This document shows, piece after piece, positions 1 through 8,356 of a stretch of 64,000 nt of DNA. Source of the DNA: Novosphingobium piscinae (GTDB taxonomy: Bacteria > Pseudomonadota > Alphaproteobacteria > Sphingomonadales > Sphingomonadaceae); NCBI RefSeq assembly GCF_014230355.1, contig NZ_JACLAX010000014.1, positions 1-64,000 of the forward strand, given 5' to 3'. A program made the position numbers and the translations under genes. The stretch's first letter is position 1; each line of letters opens with the position of its first letter. The notes beneath the pieces are model-generated. The model ran no database searches. It saw nothing but the letters and a program-made list of their open reading frames with translations, and was not told the DNA's origin.

Positions 1-75
1 ATCTTCCAGGTCGCCGACATCGGACTCGTCGGCGACCTCTTCGCCATCGTCCCCGAGCTCACCGAAAAGCTCTGA
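1..75 (+). CDS. etfA: Electron transfer flavoprotein alpha subunit, C-terminal end (partial)
   Basis: Only the last 24 codons are in the window; the gene starts upstream. The tail reads IFQVADIGLVGDLFAIVPEL and then TEKL before TGA. This matches the conserved end of EtfA, in which a (Y/I)GLVGDLF segment leads into a (V/I)VPxL helix. EtfA with EtfB carries electrons from acyl-CoA and related dehydrogenases to ETF:quinone oxidoreductase. The identification rests on this short tail and on family knowledge. A rho-independent terminator follows directly. Confidence 0.75.
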   Translation: MFQVADIGLVGDLFAIVPELTEKL

Positions 76-96
76 CACACACCCCAGGCCAAACCG

Positions 97-123
97 AAAA
101 GCCCCGCAAAACGCGGGGCTTTT
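97..123 (+). terminator. Rho-independent terminator after etfA
   Basis: A perfect 7-bp GC stem (GCCCCGC / GCGGGGC) with a 5-nt loop is flanked by AAAA on the left and TTTT on the right. It lies 21 bases after the etfA stop codon. The A/T flanks make it usable in both directions, so it may also end the LysR transcript, whose stop codon lies at 158-160. Confidence 0.9.
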
Positions 124-157
124 CTCTATCCACGGGTCAAACCAGGGGGAGGGGTGC

Positions 158-1048
158 TCAGCCCAGCGCCCCGCTGGCGTGAAGATGGGCGGCGAGATGG
201 TCGATCATCGCCCGCAGCCGCGCCGGGACGGCCGGGGCAGGGGCGTGGACCGCGAAGATCCCGACATCGTGCGAGCCCTGGTACTGCGGCAGCACCCGGC
301 GCAGGGCTCCCAGCCGCAGCGCCTCGCCGACGTCCCACAACGAGCGGAGCGCGATCCCGCAACCGCCCAGCGCCAGCTCGCGCACGACCTCGCTCGAATT
401 GGTCCGCACGTGGCTCTCGCCCTGGAGGGTGACCATGCCCTCGGGTCCGTCGAGCTCCCACGGCAGCTGGCTGGTGGTGGCCAGCAGGCGGTGTCGGGCG
501 AGCGCGGCGAGGCTGTCCGGCTCGCCGAAGGCGGCCAGATAGGCCGGCGCCGCGCAGAGCACCCGGTGACTGGTACCCAGCCGATGCCCGACCAGCCCGG
601 TCCCGATCCGCGCGCCGATGCGCACCGCGAGGTCGCACGAACCGTCGAGCAGGTCGACGAAGTCGTCGGCGAGATCGATCGACAGCGCGATGTCGGGATG
701 GGCGGTCAGGAAGGCCGGCAGGCAGGGCACCACGTGCATCCGCCCGAACGAGGTCGGCGCGGTCACCCGCAGCGGGCCGCGCAGCAGGTCGGGCCGGCCG
801 CCCACCCGTTCCTCGGCGGCGAGCAGCGCCCCGCGCAGCGGCAGCAGGGCATCGTGCAGCTCGCGCCCGGCCGGGGTCAGGGCGAGCCGCCGGGTGGTGC
901 GGTGGACCAGCCGGGCCGAAAGGCGCTGCTCGAGCCGGGCGAGCCGTTTCGACAGCGCCGCGGTCGACAGGCCGCGGGCGCGCGCCGCGGCCGAGATCGA
1001 GCCGGCCTCGATGATCGCCAGGAACAGGTCGTAATCGGGATCGAACAT
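158..1048 (-). CDS. LysR-family transcriptional regulator
   Basis: A 296-residue protein with the LysR layout. The N-terminal winged helix-turn-helix covers about residues 1-60, with the typical AIIEAGSISAAARARGLS segment. A periplasmic-binding-like effector domain follows, with the RGPLRVTAPTSFGR start common in this family. The ATG at 1048 is chosen over an in-frame TTG six bases upstream, because MFDPDYDLFLAIIE is the usual LysR beginning. It is divergent from malate synthase, with 97 bases between the starts, and a TCAAC/GTTGA inverted repeat lies just upstream of its start. Control of glcB and of itself is inferred from this layout; the effector is unknown. Confidence 0.9.
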   Translation of the reverse strand: MFDPDYDLFLAIIEAGSISAAARARGLSTAALSKRLARLEQRLSARLVHRTTRRLALTPAGRELHDALLPLRGALLAAEERVGGRPDLLRGPLRVTAPTSFGRMHVVPCLPAFLTAHPDIALSIDLADDFVDLLDGSCDLAVRIGARIGTGLVGHRLGTSHRVLCAAPAYLAAFGEPDSLAALARHRLLATTSQLPWELDGPEGMVTLQGESHVRTNSSEVVRELALGGCGIALRSLWDVGEALRLGALRRVLPQYQGSHDVGIFAVHAPAPAVPARLRAMIDHLAAHLHASGALG

Positions 1049-1050
1049 TG

Positions 1051-1076
1051 TCAACTCAAACGAGAAGCTGTGTTGA
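1051..1076. promoter_or_regulatory. Possible LysR binding site
   Basis: TCAAC (1051-1055) and GTTGA (1072-1076) form a perfect inverted repeat with a 16-bp spacer in the lysR-glcB divergent region, next to the lysR start. LysR proteins usually bind such interrupted dyads near their own promoter. The assignment is inferred. Confidence 0.4.
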
Positions 1077-1145
1077 ATTCTTTCCTTCTAGTGCGGGGAA
1101 GGGCGCTGCGATAGGCCCGGCCGCAAGGAATCAGGAGATGACACG

Positions 1146-3248
1146 ATGACCGCCTATGTCGAACGGGCCGGCTTGCAGATCGCCGCCGAGCTGGCCACCT
1201 TCATCGAGACCTGCGCGCTGCCCGGGACCGGGATCGATGCGGCTGCCTTCTGGACCGGCGCAGCGGCGATCTTCACCCGCTTCGTTCCGCGCAACCGCGC
1301 CCTCCTGGCCCGCCGTGACACGCTGCAGGCGGCGATCGACGGCTGGCACCGCGCGCGCGCCGGACAACCGCAGGATCTGCCGGCCTATCGCGCCTTCCTG
1401 GCCGAAATCGGCTATCTGGTGCCCGAGCCCGCGCCCTTCACGGTCGCGCCGCGCCAGGTCGACCGCGAGCTGGCCGAGGTCGCCGGGCCGCAGCTGGTCG
1501 TCCCGGTGCTCAATGCCCGCTTCCTGCTCAACGCCGCCAATGCCCGCTGGGGCAGCCTTTACGACGCGCTCTACGGCACCGACGCGATCCCCGGCGCCCC
1601 GGCCGGGCCGGGCTACGATCCGGTGCGCGGCGCGGCGGTGATCGCCTGGGCCAAGGATTTCCTCGACGCGGCCGTGCCGCTCGCCACGGGGTCCTGGTCG
1701 GCCTGGCCGGGCGGGGATCCGGTGCTGGCCGATCCCGCCCAACTGGTCGGCCGCGCCGGTGACACCCTGCTGCTGCGCCACAACGGCCTGCACATCGAGG
1801 TGGTGATCGACCGGAACCACCCGATCGGCCGCGACGATCCCGCCGGGATTGCCGACGTGGTGCTCGAATCCGCGCTGACCGCGATCTGCGACTTCGAGGA
1901 TTCGGTCGCCGCGGTCGATGCCGCCGACAAGGTCCAGGCCTATGCCAACTGGCTGGGGCTGATGCGCGGCGATCTTGAGGACACGTTCGACAAGGGCGGG
2001 ACCACGATCACCCGGCGGCTCAATCCCGATCGCCACTATGTTGCGCCGGATGGCAGCGCGATCACGTTGCCGGGGCGCTCGCTGCTGCTGGTGCGCAATG
2101 TCGGCCACCTGATGACCACCCCGGCGGTGCGGCTCGACGACGGCGCCGAGGCGCCCGAGGGGATCCTCGACGGGATCGTCACCAGCCTGATCGCGCTGCA
2201 TGACCTGCGCGGCGCCGGGCCGCTGCGCAACAGCCGCGCCGGATCGGTCTACATCGTCAAGCCGAAGATGCATGGACCCGAGGAATGCGCCTTCGCCAAC
2301 GACCTGTTCGATGCGGTCGAAGACCTGCTCGGGCTGGCGCGCCACACGCTCAAGATCGGCGTGATGGACGAGGAGCGCCGCACCAGCGCCAACCTGGCGG
2401 CCTGCATCCACGCGGTGAAGGACCGCATCATGTTCATCAACACCGGCTTTCTCGACCGCACCGGCGACGAGCTGCACACCGCGATGCAGGCCGGGGCCAT
2501 GCTGCGCAAGGGGGCGATGAAGACCACCGCGTGGATCCAGGCCTATGAGGACCGCAACGTCCAGATCGGCCTTGCCTGCGGGCTGTCGGGCCGGGCGCAG
2601 ATCGGCAAGGGGATGTGGGCCATGCCCGATCGCATGGGCGATATGCTCGAGCAGAAGATCGGCCACCCGCGCACCGGGGCCAACACCGCCTGGGTGCCAT
2701 CGCCCACCGCCGCCACGCTGCACGCCACCCATTACCACCGGGTCGACGTCTTTGCTCGCCAGGCCGAACGCCGGGCCGAGCCGGTCGCCGCGCTCGATGC
2801 CCTGCTGACCATCCCGCTCGCGGCGGGCCGGAACTGGTCGGACGAGGAGATCCGCGAGGAGATCGAGAACAATGCCCAGGGCATCCTCGGCTATGTCGTG
2901 CGCTGGGTCGATCAGGGTGTTGGCTGCTCGAAGGTGCCTGATATCAATGACATCGGTCTGATGGAGGACCGCGCGACGCTGCGCATCTCGAGCCAGCACC
3001 TGGCCAACTGGCTGCTCCACGGCGTGGTCAGCCCCGCGGCGGTCGAGGCGGCGCTGCTGCGCATGGCGGCCAAGGTCGACGCGCAGAACGCGGGCGATCC
3101 GCTGTACCGGCCGATGGCCGCCGACCCGGCCGGCAGCCTGGCCTTCCAGGCCGCGCGGGCGCTGGTCTTCGAGGGCGTGGACCAGCCCAACGGCTATACC
3201 GAGCCGCTGCTCCACGCCTTCCGCCAGCGGGCGAAGGCGGCGGCCTGA
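1146..3248 (+). CDS. glcB: Malate synthase G
   Basis: A 700-residue protein that condenses glyoxylate with acetyl-CoA to malate in the cytoplasm (glyoxylate and glycolate assimilation). The length is close to the usual ~720 residues of isoform G. Family landmarks include [15 protein letters not shown] in the barrel, a [12 protein letters not shown] segment, the [15 protein letters not shown] stretch and the C-terminal [11 protein letters not shown]. The ATG at 1146 follows a GGAG ribosome site in AATCAGGAGATGACACG. It is divergent from a LysR gene. Its position beside an alcohol-oxidation cluster fits growth on C2 compounds, though no isocitrate lyase gene is in the window. Confidence 0.97.
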   Translation: MTAYVERAGLQIAAELATFIETCALPGTGIDAAAFWTGAAAIFTRFVPRNRALLARRDTLQAAIDGWHRARAGQPQDLPAYRAFLAEIGYLVPEPAPFTVAPRQVDRELAEVAGPQLVVPVLNARFLLNAANARWGSLYDALYGTDAIPGAPAGPGYDPVRGAAVIAWAKDFLDAAVPLATGSWSAWPGGDPVLADPAQLVGRAGDTLLLRHNGLHIEVVIDRNHPIGRDDPAGIADVVLESALTAICDFEDSVAAVDAADKVQAYANWLGLMRGDLEDTFDKGGTTITRRLNPDRHYVAPDGSAITLPGRSLLLVRNVGHLMTTPAVRLDDGAEAPEGILDGIVTSLIALHDLRGAGPLRNSRAGSVYIVKPKMHGPEECAFANDLFDAVEDLLGLARHTLKIGVMDEERRTSANLAACIHAVKDRIMFINTGFLDRTGDELHTAMQAGAMLRKGAMKTTAWIQAYEDRNVQIGLACGLSGRAQIGKGMWAMPDRMGDMLEQKIGHPRTGANTAWVPSPTAATLHATHYHRVDVFARQAERRAEPVAALDALLTIPLAAGRNWSDEEIREEIENNAQGILGYVVRWVDQGVGCSKVPDINDIGLMEDRATLRISSQHLANWLLHGVVSPAAVEAALLRMAAKVDAQNAGDPLYRPMAADPAGSLAFQAARALVFEGVDQPNGYTEPLLHAFRQRAKAAA

Positions 3249-3290
3249 CCGTCTGGACAAGCCGCGTCGTGCATGCAACGGCGCGCGCCT

Positions 3291-3322
3291 GTTCACAGGG
3301 TTCACAGGCCAGGGATCACAGG
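3291..3322 (+). repeat. Short direct repeats before the SDR gene
   Basis: GTTCACAGG occurs twice in tandem (3291-3299, 3300-3308), followed by a third near copy GATCACAGG (3314-3322) that ends two bases before the SDR start codon. The last copy replaces a classical Shine-Dalgarno sequence. Function is unknown; this could simply be local slippage. Confidence 0.5.
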
Positions 3323-3323
3323 C

Positions 3324-4085
3324 ATGGATATCGCAGGACTTTCGGCCATCGTCACCGGCGGCGCCTCGGGGCTGGGGCAGGCCACCGCCGAGCGGCTCGC
3401 GGCGCGCGGCGCGCGGGTGACGCTGCTCGACCTTGACAGCGCCGCGGGCGAAGCCACCGCGGCGCGGATCGGCGGCCACTTCGTGCGCACCGACGTGACC
3501 GACGAGGCCGCGGTCGCCGCCGCGCTGGCCTCGGCCGAGCAGGCCCACGGGATCGCCCGCCTGCTGGTCAACTGCGCCGGGATCGCCACCCCGGCCAAGG
3601 TCATCGCCCGCGATGGCACGCCCACCCCGCTGGCCCATTTCAGCCGGGTCGTCACCATCAACCTGATCGGCAGCTTCAACGTGCTGGCCCAGTTCGCCGC
3701 CCGGGCCGCGACGCTCGAGCCGATCGGCGAAGAGCGCGCGGTGATCGTCAACACCGCCAGCGTCGCCGCCTTCGACGGCCAGATCGGGCAGTCGGCCTAT
3801 GCTGCCTCGAAGGCCGGGGTCGCCGGGATGACCCTGCCGCTGGCGCGCGAACTGGCGCGCTCGGCGATCCGCGTGGTCGGCATCGCGCCGGGCATCTTCT
3901 GGACCCCGATGCTCGCCGGCCTGCCGCAGGAGGCGCAGGATTCGCTCGGCACCCAGGTGCCGTTCCCGAGCCGGCTCGGCAGGCCCGAGGAATATGCCCA
4001 GCTGGTCGAGAGCATCGTGACCAATCCGATGCTCAATGGCGAAGTCATCCGCCTCGACGGCGCGATCCGCATGGCGCCGCGCTGA
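3324..4085 (+). CDS. SDR-family 3-hydroxyacyl-CoA dehydrogenase (type II-like)
   Basis: A 253-residue short-chain dehydrogenase. The N-terminal TGGASGLG nucleotide loop, the NCAG segment ([11 protein letters not shown]), the catalytic Ser in [14 protein letters not shown] and the YAASK motif are all present. The [20 protein letters not shown] region and the C-terminal [15 protein letters not shown] are typical of type II 3-hydroxyacyl-CoA dehydrogenase (HSD10-like), which oxidises 3-hydroxyacyl-CoA or branched analogues with NAD. The ATG at 3324 ([13 protein letters not shown]) is chosen because upstream in-frame residues lack any SDR character. It lies 75 bases behind glcB and may share its transcript. 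The exact acyl substrate is not determined by sequence. Confidence 0.85.
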   Translation: MDIAGLSAIVTGGASGLGQATAERLAARGARVTLLDLDSAAGEATAARIGGHFVRTDVTDEAAVAAALASAEQAHGIARLLVNCAGIATPAKVIARDGTPTPLAHFSRVVTINLIGSFNVLAQFAARAATLEPIGEERAVIVNTASVAAFDGQIGQSAYAASKAGVAGMTLPLARELARSAIRVVGIAPGIFWTPMLAGLPQEAQDSLGTQVPFPSRLGRPEEYAQLVESIVTNPMLNGEVIRLDGAIRMAPR

Positions 4086-4128
4086 GCGGCCGGGGGAGGC
4101 TTGGGCCGGGTTCGTCCGGCCTACCCGA

Positions 4129-4144
4129 CCAAAGTGCAATTCCG
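4129..4144 (+). promoter_or_regulatory. Quinoprotein-regulon motif copy upstream of cytochrome c
   Basis: CCAAAGTGCAATTCCG lies 52 bp upstream of the cytochrome c start. It matches the copy before the porin gene in its AAAGT(G/C)CAATTCCG core and resembles the copies before the PQQ dehydrogenase and aldehyde dehydrogenase genes. It is a candidate binding site for the cluster's LuxR-type regulator. Confidence 0.45.
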
Positions 4145-4195
4145 CCCGGACGGACGTCATGGCACCCCGCGGGAAACACCTGCGGGAGACGATCG

Positions 4196-4606
4196 ATGGC
4201 CCTTTCCACCCTGGCGCTGCTGCGCCCCGCCGCGCGGTCCGCGCTGGCCACCAGCCTGACCTTGGCGCTGTTCGGGCTGGCTGCGCCGGCTGTTGCCGCC
4301 CCGCCCGCCCCGCCGCCCGCGCCCGCGGTCTTCGCGCGCTGCGCGGTGTGCCACAATGCGGCCAAGGGCGCCGGGGCGAAGATCGGGCCCGACCTGTGGG
4401 GCGTCTATGGCGGCAAGGCCGCGCGCGGCGGCTTCGCCTATTCGGCCGCGCTCAAGGCCGCGCGGCTCAAGTGGGACGATGCCACGCTGGACAAGTGGAT
4501 CACCGCGCCGATGGCGCTAGTGCCCGGCACGATCATGTCGTTCCCGGGGATCAAGGATCCGGCCAAGCGCGCCGAGATCATCGCCTATCTCAAGCAGTTG
4601 CGCTGA
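4196..4606 (+). CDS. Class I cytochrome c, periplasmic
   Basis: A 136-residue cytochrome. A Sec signal peptide ends near PAVAAPPAP (about residue 35). The haem motif is CAVCH (Cys49, Cys52, His53), and the likely distal Met ligand lies in PGTIMSFPG. The fold matches mitochondrial-type small cytochromes c (GPDLWGVYGGKAARGGFAYSAALK). It could carry electrons from the PQQ dehydrogenase or another periplasmic donor to the terminal oxidase. A copy of the cluster-wide CAATT motif sits in its promoter region, which supports membership of the quinoprotein regulon. It converges with the TonB receptor gene. Confidence 0.9.
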   Translation: MALSTLALLRPAARSALATSLTLALFGLAAPAVAAPPAPPPAPAVFARCAVCHNAAKGAGAKIGPDLWGVYGGKAARGGFAYSAALKAARLKWDDATLDKWITAPMALVPGTIMSFPGIKDPAKRAEIIAYLKQLR

Positions 4607-4636
4607 CCCGGAACGGCGACCCGGGGAGCAGCGGGA

Positions 4637-4672
4637 ACGGGCGGGAGTGGCAAGGGGGCCGCTCCCGTCCGT
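4637..4672. terminator. Hairpin between convergent cytochrome c and TonB-receptor genes
   Basis: ACGGGCGGGAG (4637-4647) pairs with CTCCCGTCCGT (4662-4672) with one mismatch, in the 78-bp gap between two convergent genes. There is no clear U-run. It probably acts as a bidirectional terminator or transcript end. Confidence 0.45.
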
Positions 4673-4684
4673 CCTGTGCGTGTT

Positions 4685-6718
4685 TCAGCGCAGGCCGACC
4701 CGCAGCCCCACCCACAGCGTACGCGGCACCCCGAGATCAACCGTCCCGCCCGAATTGCGGGTGATGATCCGCGTATCGGTAAGGTTCTCGCCGCGCAGCA
4801 CCAGGCTGGCCGGGCCGGCCAGCGGGAGCTGGACGAAGGCATCGAGGGTGGTCGCGGCCGGCAGCACGTCGGTCTGCAGATCGTCCTCGAACTGGGCACC
4901 GACGTGGCGCAGGGTGAGCGCGGCGGTCCAGCCCGTCGCCGGGCGGAAGGCGGCGGTCAGCGCGGCGGCAACCTTGGGCGTCTGTGCGGGGCGCTTGCCG
5001 TTCAGCGCCTGCCCGGGTGCGCGCATCGCGGCATCGGTCAGCGCCAGCGAGCCGTCGAACGAGACCGGACCCCGCTCGAGATGGGCGGCGAACTCCAGCC
5101 CGCGCGCCTGGATCGCCGCGACATTGGCCCGCGTCCGCTGGTTCGGATCGGTCGCGCTGGTGACGTTGGCGATGGCATCGCGCACGCGGTTGGTGAAGGC
5201 CGTCACGCTCAGGCTGACGCCCGGCAGCGGAGCCAGGTCAAGCCCGGCCTCGAACCCGGCGAGCCGCTCGGCCTTGAGCAGCGGGTTGCGGTTGGTGGTC
5301 ACCCCGGCGACCACGAATGAGCGGTACAGCTCGTTGAGGGTTGGCAGGCGCAGACCGGTGTAGCCCGCCGCGCGCAGTTTCAGGCCGGGGCTCACCTGGG
5401 CGACGGCGCCGCCGCGCAGGCTGCCCAGCCAGCCGCTGCGGTCGGCGAAGGTCAGGTTGCTGGTGAAGGTGCCGTCGGGGCGGGCGATCGAGGCGTGGCC
5501 GCTGCGGATCGACCAGCGGTCGGCACGGGCCCCGGCCGTGAGGATCAGCGCGCCCAGGGTCCAGTCATCCTCGGCGAAGACCCCCAGATCGCCATTGGTC
5601 CCGCCCGCCCGGCGATAGGTCACCGTGGGGGTCAGCCCGGTCTCCAGCGTCTCGCCGGTCGCGACCCGCCAGTCCCCGCCCAGCCGCAGCAGGTGGCCGC
5701 CGCCCACCGGCGGGCGCAGCTCGATCTTGCCGCCGGCCCCGGTCGACGGGGTGGCGCGCTGGTTCAGCGTGGGGCGGAAGGTGACGGCGCTGACCACCAC
5801 GTTGGTGAAGTCGCGCCGCTGGACATAGCCGAGCACGTCGAACTGCCAGGCCCCGCGCCCGACCAGACGCAGGCTGGCATCCTCGCCCGCGGTGCCGGTG
5901 TCGGCCCCGGCAAAGCGCAGGGTGCGGTTGTCGCGGAAGGCCAGGACGCGGGCCTGCAGCTCGATATCGGAGGTGATCGGCGCGACGGCGCGCAGCCCGG
6001 CCGACCAGCTTTCGTAGCGCGCGCGGACGCTGGCCGCGGCGCGCTGCGCGGGCGGTGTGGTCCAGAACCCCGGGCCGCGGTCCCACCGCCCGGACAGCAC
6101 GGCGAAGCCGCTGCCAAGCTGCGGGGCGAAGGTGCCGGCCAGCTCGGTGTCGCCGCGGTCGTCGACCAGCGCCGAGCCGGCGAAGCGCCCGAGCTGGTCG
6201 GCCGAGGCGCTGGCCAGCTCGATCGTTCCCGCCACCGCGCCCGCCCCGAAGGCGCCCGAGCCGCCCCCGCGAGTGACCCGCGCGCCCGCCAGCCGCTCCG
6301 GCGAGAGCGCCGAGAGCGGAACATAGCCGAAGAACGGATCGGCCATCGGCACCCCGTCCAGCAGGACCAGCGTGCGGCTGGTGGCGTTGCCGCCAAGCGC
6401 GCGCAACGTCACGCCCTGGGCCGAGGGATTGGACGAGCGGCTGTCCGAGCGGCGGAACTGCTGGAACCCCGCGACCGAGGCGAGGGCATCCTCGATCCGG
6501 CCCGAAGCGGCCTGGTTGAGCCGGTCGCCGGCAATGTCGGTCGAGCCATAGGCCGGGCTGGCCGGGGGCGCCTGGAGCCCGCGGCCCAGCACCACCAGCT
6601 CGGGCTGGCCCGGTGCGGCCTCGTCGGCCCGGGCCGCGCCGGGCAGCACGGCGAGGGACGCGAGGGGGAGGGTGGTCAGGGCAAGGAGCAGGCGGCGACG
6701 GGCGACCGAAGGGGACAT
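4685..6718 (-). CDS. TonB-dependent outer-membrane receptor of the quinoprotein cluster
   Basis: A 677-residue receptor with a signal peptide (RRRLLLALTTLPLASLAVLPG, then AARA). The plug domain includes LDGVPMADPFFGYVPL, and a 22-strand-type barrel ends in an aromatic-poor VGLRVGLR. The ATG at 6718 is preferred over an in-frame GTG at 6727. It lies downstream of the porin gene on the same strand, separated by a strong hairpin. The ligand is not evident. Because it sits among PQQ-dehydrogenase accessory genes and the window has no PQQ biosynthesis genes, uptake of PQQ (PqqU-like) or of a lanthanide chelate are reasonable guesses. Siderophore or vitamin uptake cannot be excluded. Confidence 0.88.
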   Translation of the reverse strand: MSPSVARRRLLLALTTLPLASLAVLPGAARADEAAPGQPELVVLGRGLQAPPASPAYGSTDIAGDRLNQAASGRIEDALASVAGFQQFRRSDSRSSNPSAQGVTLRALGGNATSRTLVLLDGVPMADPFFGYVPLSALSPERLAGARVTRGGGSGAFGAGAVAGTIELASASADQLGRFAGSALVDDRGDTELAGTFAPQLGSGFAVLSGRWDRGPGFWTTPPAQRAAASVRARYESWSAGLRAVAPITSDIELQARVLAFRDNRTLRFAGADTGTAGEDASLRLVGRGAWQFDVLGYVQRRDFTNVVVSAVTFRPTLNQRATPSTGAGGKIELRPPVGGGHLLRLGGDWRVATGETLETGLTPTVTYRRAGGTNGDLGVFAEDDWTLGALILTAGARADRWSIRSGHASIARPDGTFTSNLTFADRSGWLGSLRGGAVAQVSPGLKLRAAGYTGLRLPTLNELYRSFVVAGVTTNRNPLLKAERLAGFEAGLDLAPLPGVSLSVTAFTNRVRDAIANVTSATDPNQRTRANVAAIQARGLEFAAHLERGPVSFDGSLALTDAAMRAPGQALNGKRPAQTPKVAAALTAAFRPATGWTAALTLRHVGAQFEDDLQTDVLPAATTLDAFVQLPLAGPASLVLRGENLTDTRIITRNSGGTVDLGVPRTLWVGLRVGLR

Positions 6719-6768
6719 GACAGGCACTTTCCAAAACCACCCGCCACCGGGCGGTGCTCCAGACGCAG

Positions 6769-6802
6769 GATGCTGCGCCGGCCTCTAGGCCGACGCAGCA
6801 TC
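6769..6802 (-). terminator. Strong hairpin between porin and TonB-receptor genes
   Basis: GATGCTGCGCCGGCC (6769-6783) and GGCCGACGCAGCATC (6788-6802) pair over 15 bp with one mismatch around a TCTA loop. It lies 24 bases downstream of the porin stop codon, before the TonB receptor gene. There is no U-run on the minus strand, so it may reduce rather than abolish read-through, or stabilise the porin mRNA 3' end. Confidence 0.6.
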
Positions 6803-6825
6803 GCTGTCACCTGCACGCAAGGGGA

Positions 6826-8232
6826 TCAGAAGAACAGGATCCCGCCCGCGGCCACCGCATCGCTCGATGCGGCATTGCCGTTGTGGGCGCGCGACTGGGT
6901 GTGGATGTATTCGCCGATCAGGGTCACCCAGCTGGTCAGGCCGTAGCGGACCTGGCCCACCGTGCTGGCATTGCGGCGCACCAGGGTGGGGTTGGCGGCA
7001 GCATCGGCGGCGCTGGCGAACTTCAGGAAGCTCGCGCCATAGGAGGCGCCGATGCCCCACTTGCCCTCGCTGAGCAGGGCCTGGACATAGAAGCCATTGC
7101 TCTTGCGCGGATTGCCCGCGGCGTCGGTGTCGAACAGGTTGAGCACGGTCGTGCCCAGCCCCTTGGCCGTGTACCAGTAGCCGGTCACGGTGAGCGGCCC
7201 GCCGGTGACCTTGGCGCCGAGATCCAGGCCCTGGCCGGTGTAGCTCAGCCCGGTCAGCGCGTTGTGGCGCTGGGTGATGCCCGAGAGCCAGCCATGCACC
7301 GACAGGCCACCGACCGCGCCATCGTAGGTAACCTTGCCCTGGAAGCCCGGCGTCTTGTTCTGCTGGGCCGCGCCGGTGAGGGAGGCGAGCGGCTGGAACA
7401 CCCCGACCGAGGCCTGGAGCCCGGCCATGCTGGGGGTGGTATAGGTGATCTGCGGCTGGAAGTCGGTGTAGATGTAGCCCGAGCCGATCCGCCCCAACGT
7501 GGTGTTGCCCGGGGCGACATTGCCGCCCGGCGCGCCCGAGGAGAGCAGGGTGATGTCATTGAGGATCGCGTCCGAGCCGAACAGGCCGATGTCGCGGCCG
7601 ATCTTCAGCGTGCCAAAGCCCGCCTTGCCCACGGTCAGGAAGGTCTGGCGGAAATCGATCCCCGAAGTGGCCAGCGCGGTCGGCTGGCCGCCGTTGTTGG
7701 CGCCGAGCGTGCCCCAGGCCGTGCTGTTGATCCCGGGATACATCCCGAAGTGCGCGCCAACGTCCCAGCCGTTCTGCTTGGTCGTCACTTCCACCTTGAG
7801 GAAGCCGGGCAGCAGGCCGTTGCGCACCGCGCTGGTGCCGTTGCCGCCGACATTCGCGATCCCGCCGGTCACCGCGGTGCGCGCCCCGGCGGCCTGCGGG
7901 CTGTCATGGACGTAGAACCCGTTCACCGAGCCGGTGAAGGTGAGCGTCGCGCCGCCGACCTCGAGCCCGACGCCGGAATCGGTCCGCCGGACCATGTGGC
8001 TGACGTCGAGCGCGGCCTGGGCCGTGGTCATGGCGGCGGTGGCCGAGGGTGCCGGCGCGGCGGCGGCGGCCTGCTCCTCGCGCGTCAGTTCGGCATATTC
8101 CTCGTCACTGAGGATGCCCTTGTCGTGGAGCCGCTTGAGCAGCGTCTCGGTGGTGCCGGCCTGGGCGCTGGTGGCGCTCAGGCACAGGGCCAGGACGGCG
8201 GACGCGCCGCCGAGCAGTGTGAACCTTCCCAT
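6826..8232 (-). CDS. Outer-membrane porin (short-coiled-coil N-terminus type)
   Basis: A 468-residue exported beta-barrel. A signal peptide (residues 1 to about 23, ending TSAQA) precedes a short helix ETLLKRLHDKGILSDEEYAE of the kind seen before many alphaproteobacterial and OprP/OprO-like porins. A beta-strand-rich barrel follows and ends in the classical terminal Phe (AAGGILFF). The ATG at 8232 has a GGGGGAG ribosome site; further upstream in-frame sequence lacks porin character. A motif shared with the PQQ-dehydrogenase and aldehyde-dehydrogenase promoters lies about 68 bp upstream. Entry of alcohols or other small substrates is a plausible role; specificity cannot be read from the sequence. 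Confidence 0.85.
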   Translation of the reverse strand: MGRFTLLGGASAVLALCLSATSAQAGTTETLLKRLHDKGILSDEEYAELTREEQAAAAAPAPSATAAMTTAQAALDVSHMVRRTDSGVGLEVGGATLTFTGSVNGFYVHDSPQAAGARTAVTGGIANVGGNGTSAVRNGLLPGFLKVEVTTKQNGWDVGAHFGMYPGINSTAWGTLGANNGGQPTALATSGIDFRQTFLTVGKAGFGTLKIGRDIGLFGSDAILNDITLLSSGAPGGNVAPGNTTLGRIGSGYIYTDFQPQITYTTPSMAGLQASVGVFQPLASLTGAAQQNKTPGFQGKVTYDGAVGGLSVHGWLSGITQRHNALTGLSYTGQGLDLGAKVTGGPLTVTGYWYTAKGLGTTVLNLFDTDAAGNPRKSNGFYVQALLSEGKWGIGASYGASFLKFASAADAAANPTLVRRNASTVGQVRYGLTSWVTLIGEYIHTQSRAHNGNAASSDAVAAGGILFF

Positions 8233-8299
8233 GGTACTCCCCCAATTGATCATGCCGTCCGTTCGGCTGGAGCGGATCATGAGACGGGGGGGAGGGCCT

Positions 8300-8316
8300 C
8301 GGAATTGGACTTTCGG
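8300..8316 (-). promoter_or_regulatory. Quinoprotein-regulon motif copy upstream of porin
   Basis: On the minus strand this reads CCGAAAGTCCAATTCCG, 68 bp before the porin start codon. It shares CCGAA(A/G)GT and CAATT with the copies upstream of the PQQ dehydrogenase and aldehyde dehydrogenase genes. It is a candidate regulator site. Confidence 0.5.
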
Positions 8317-8356
8317 TCCTGATACCAAAGGCCAATGGGCGCCTGCCGCGGCCGGG

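Noticed and set aside
1131..4160. A 1009-codon open frame on the minus strand opposite malate synthase and the SDR gene
   Set aside because: It is rich in Arg, Gly, Ala and Asp with no recognisable domain, and it lies antisense to two well-conserved genes. Such frames arise from the third-position GC bias of this DNA.
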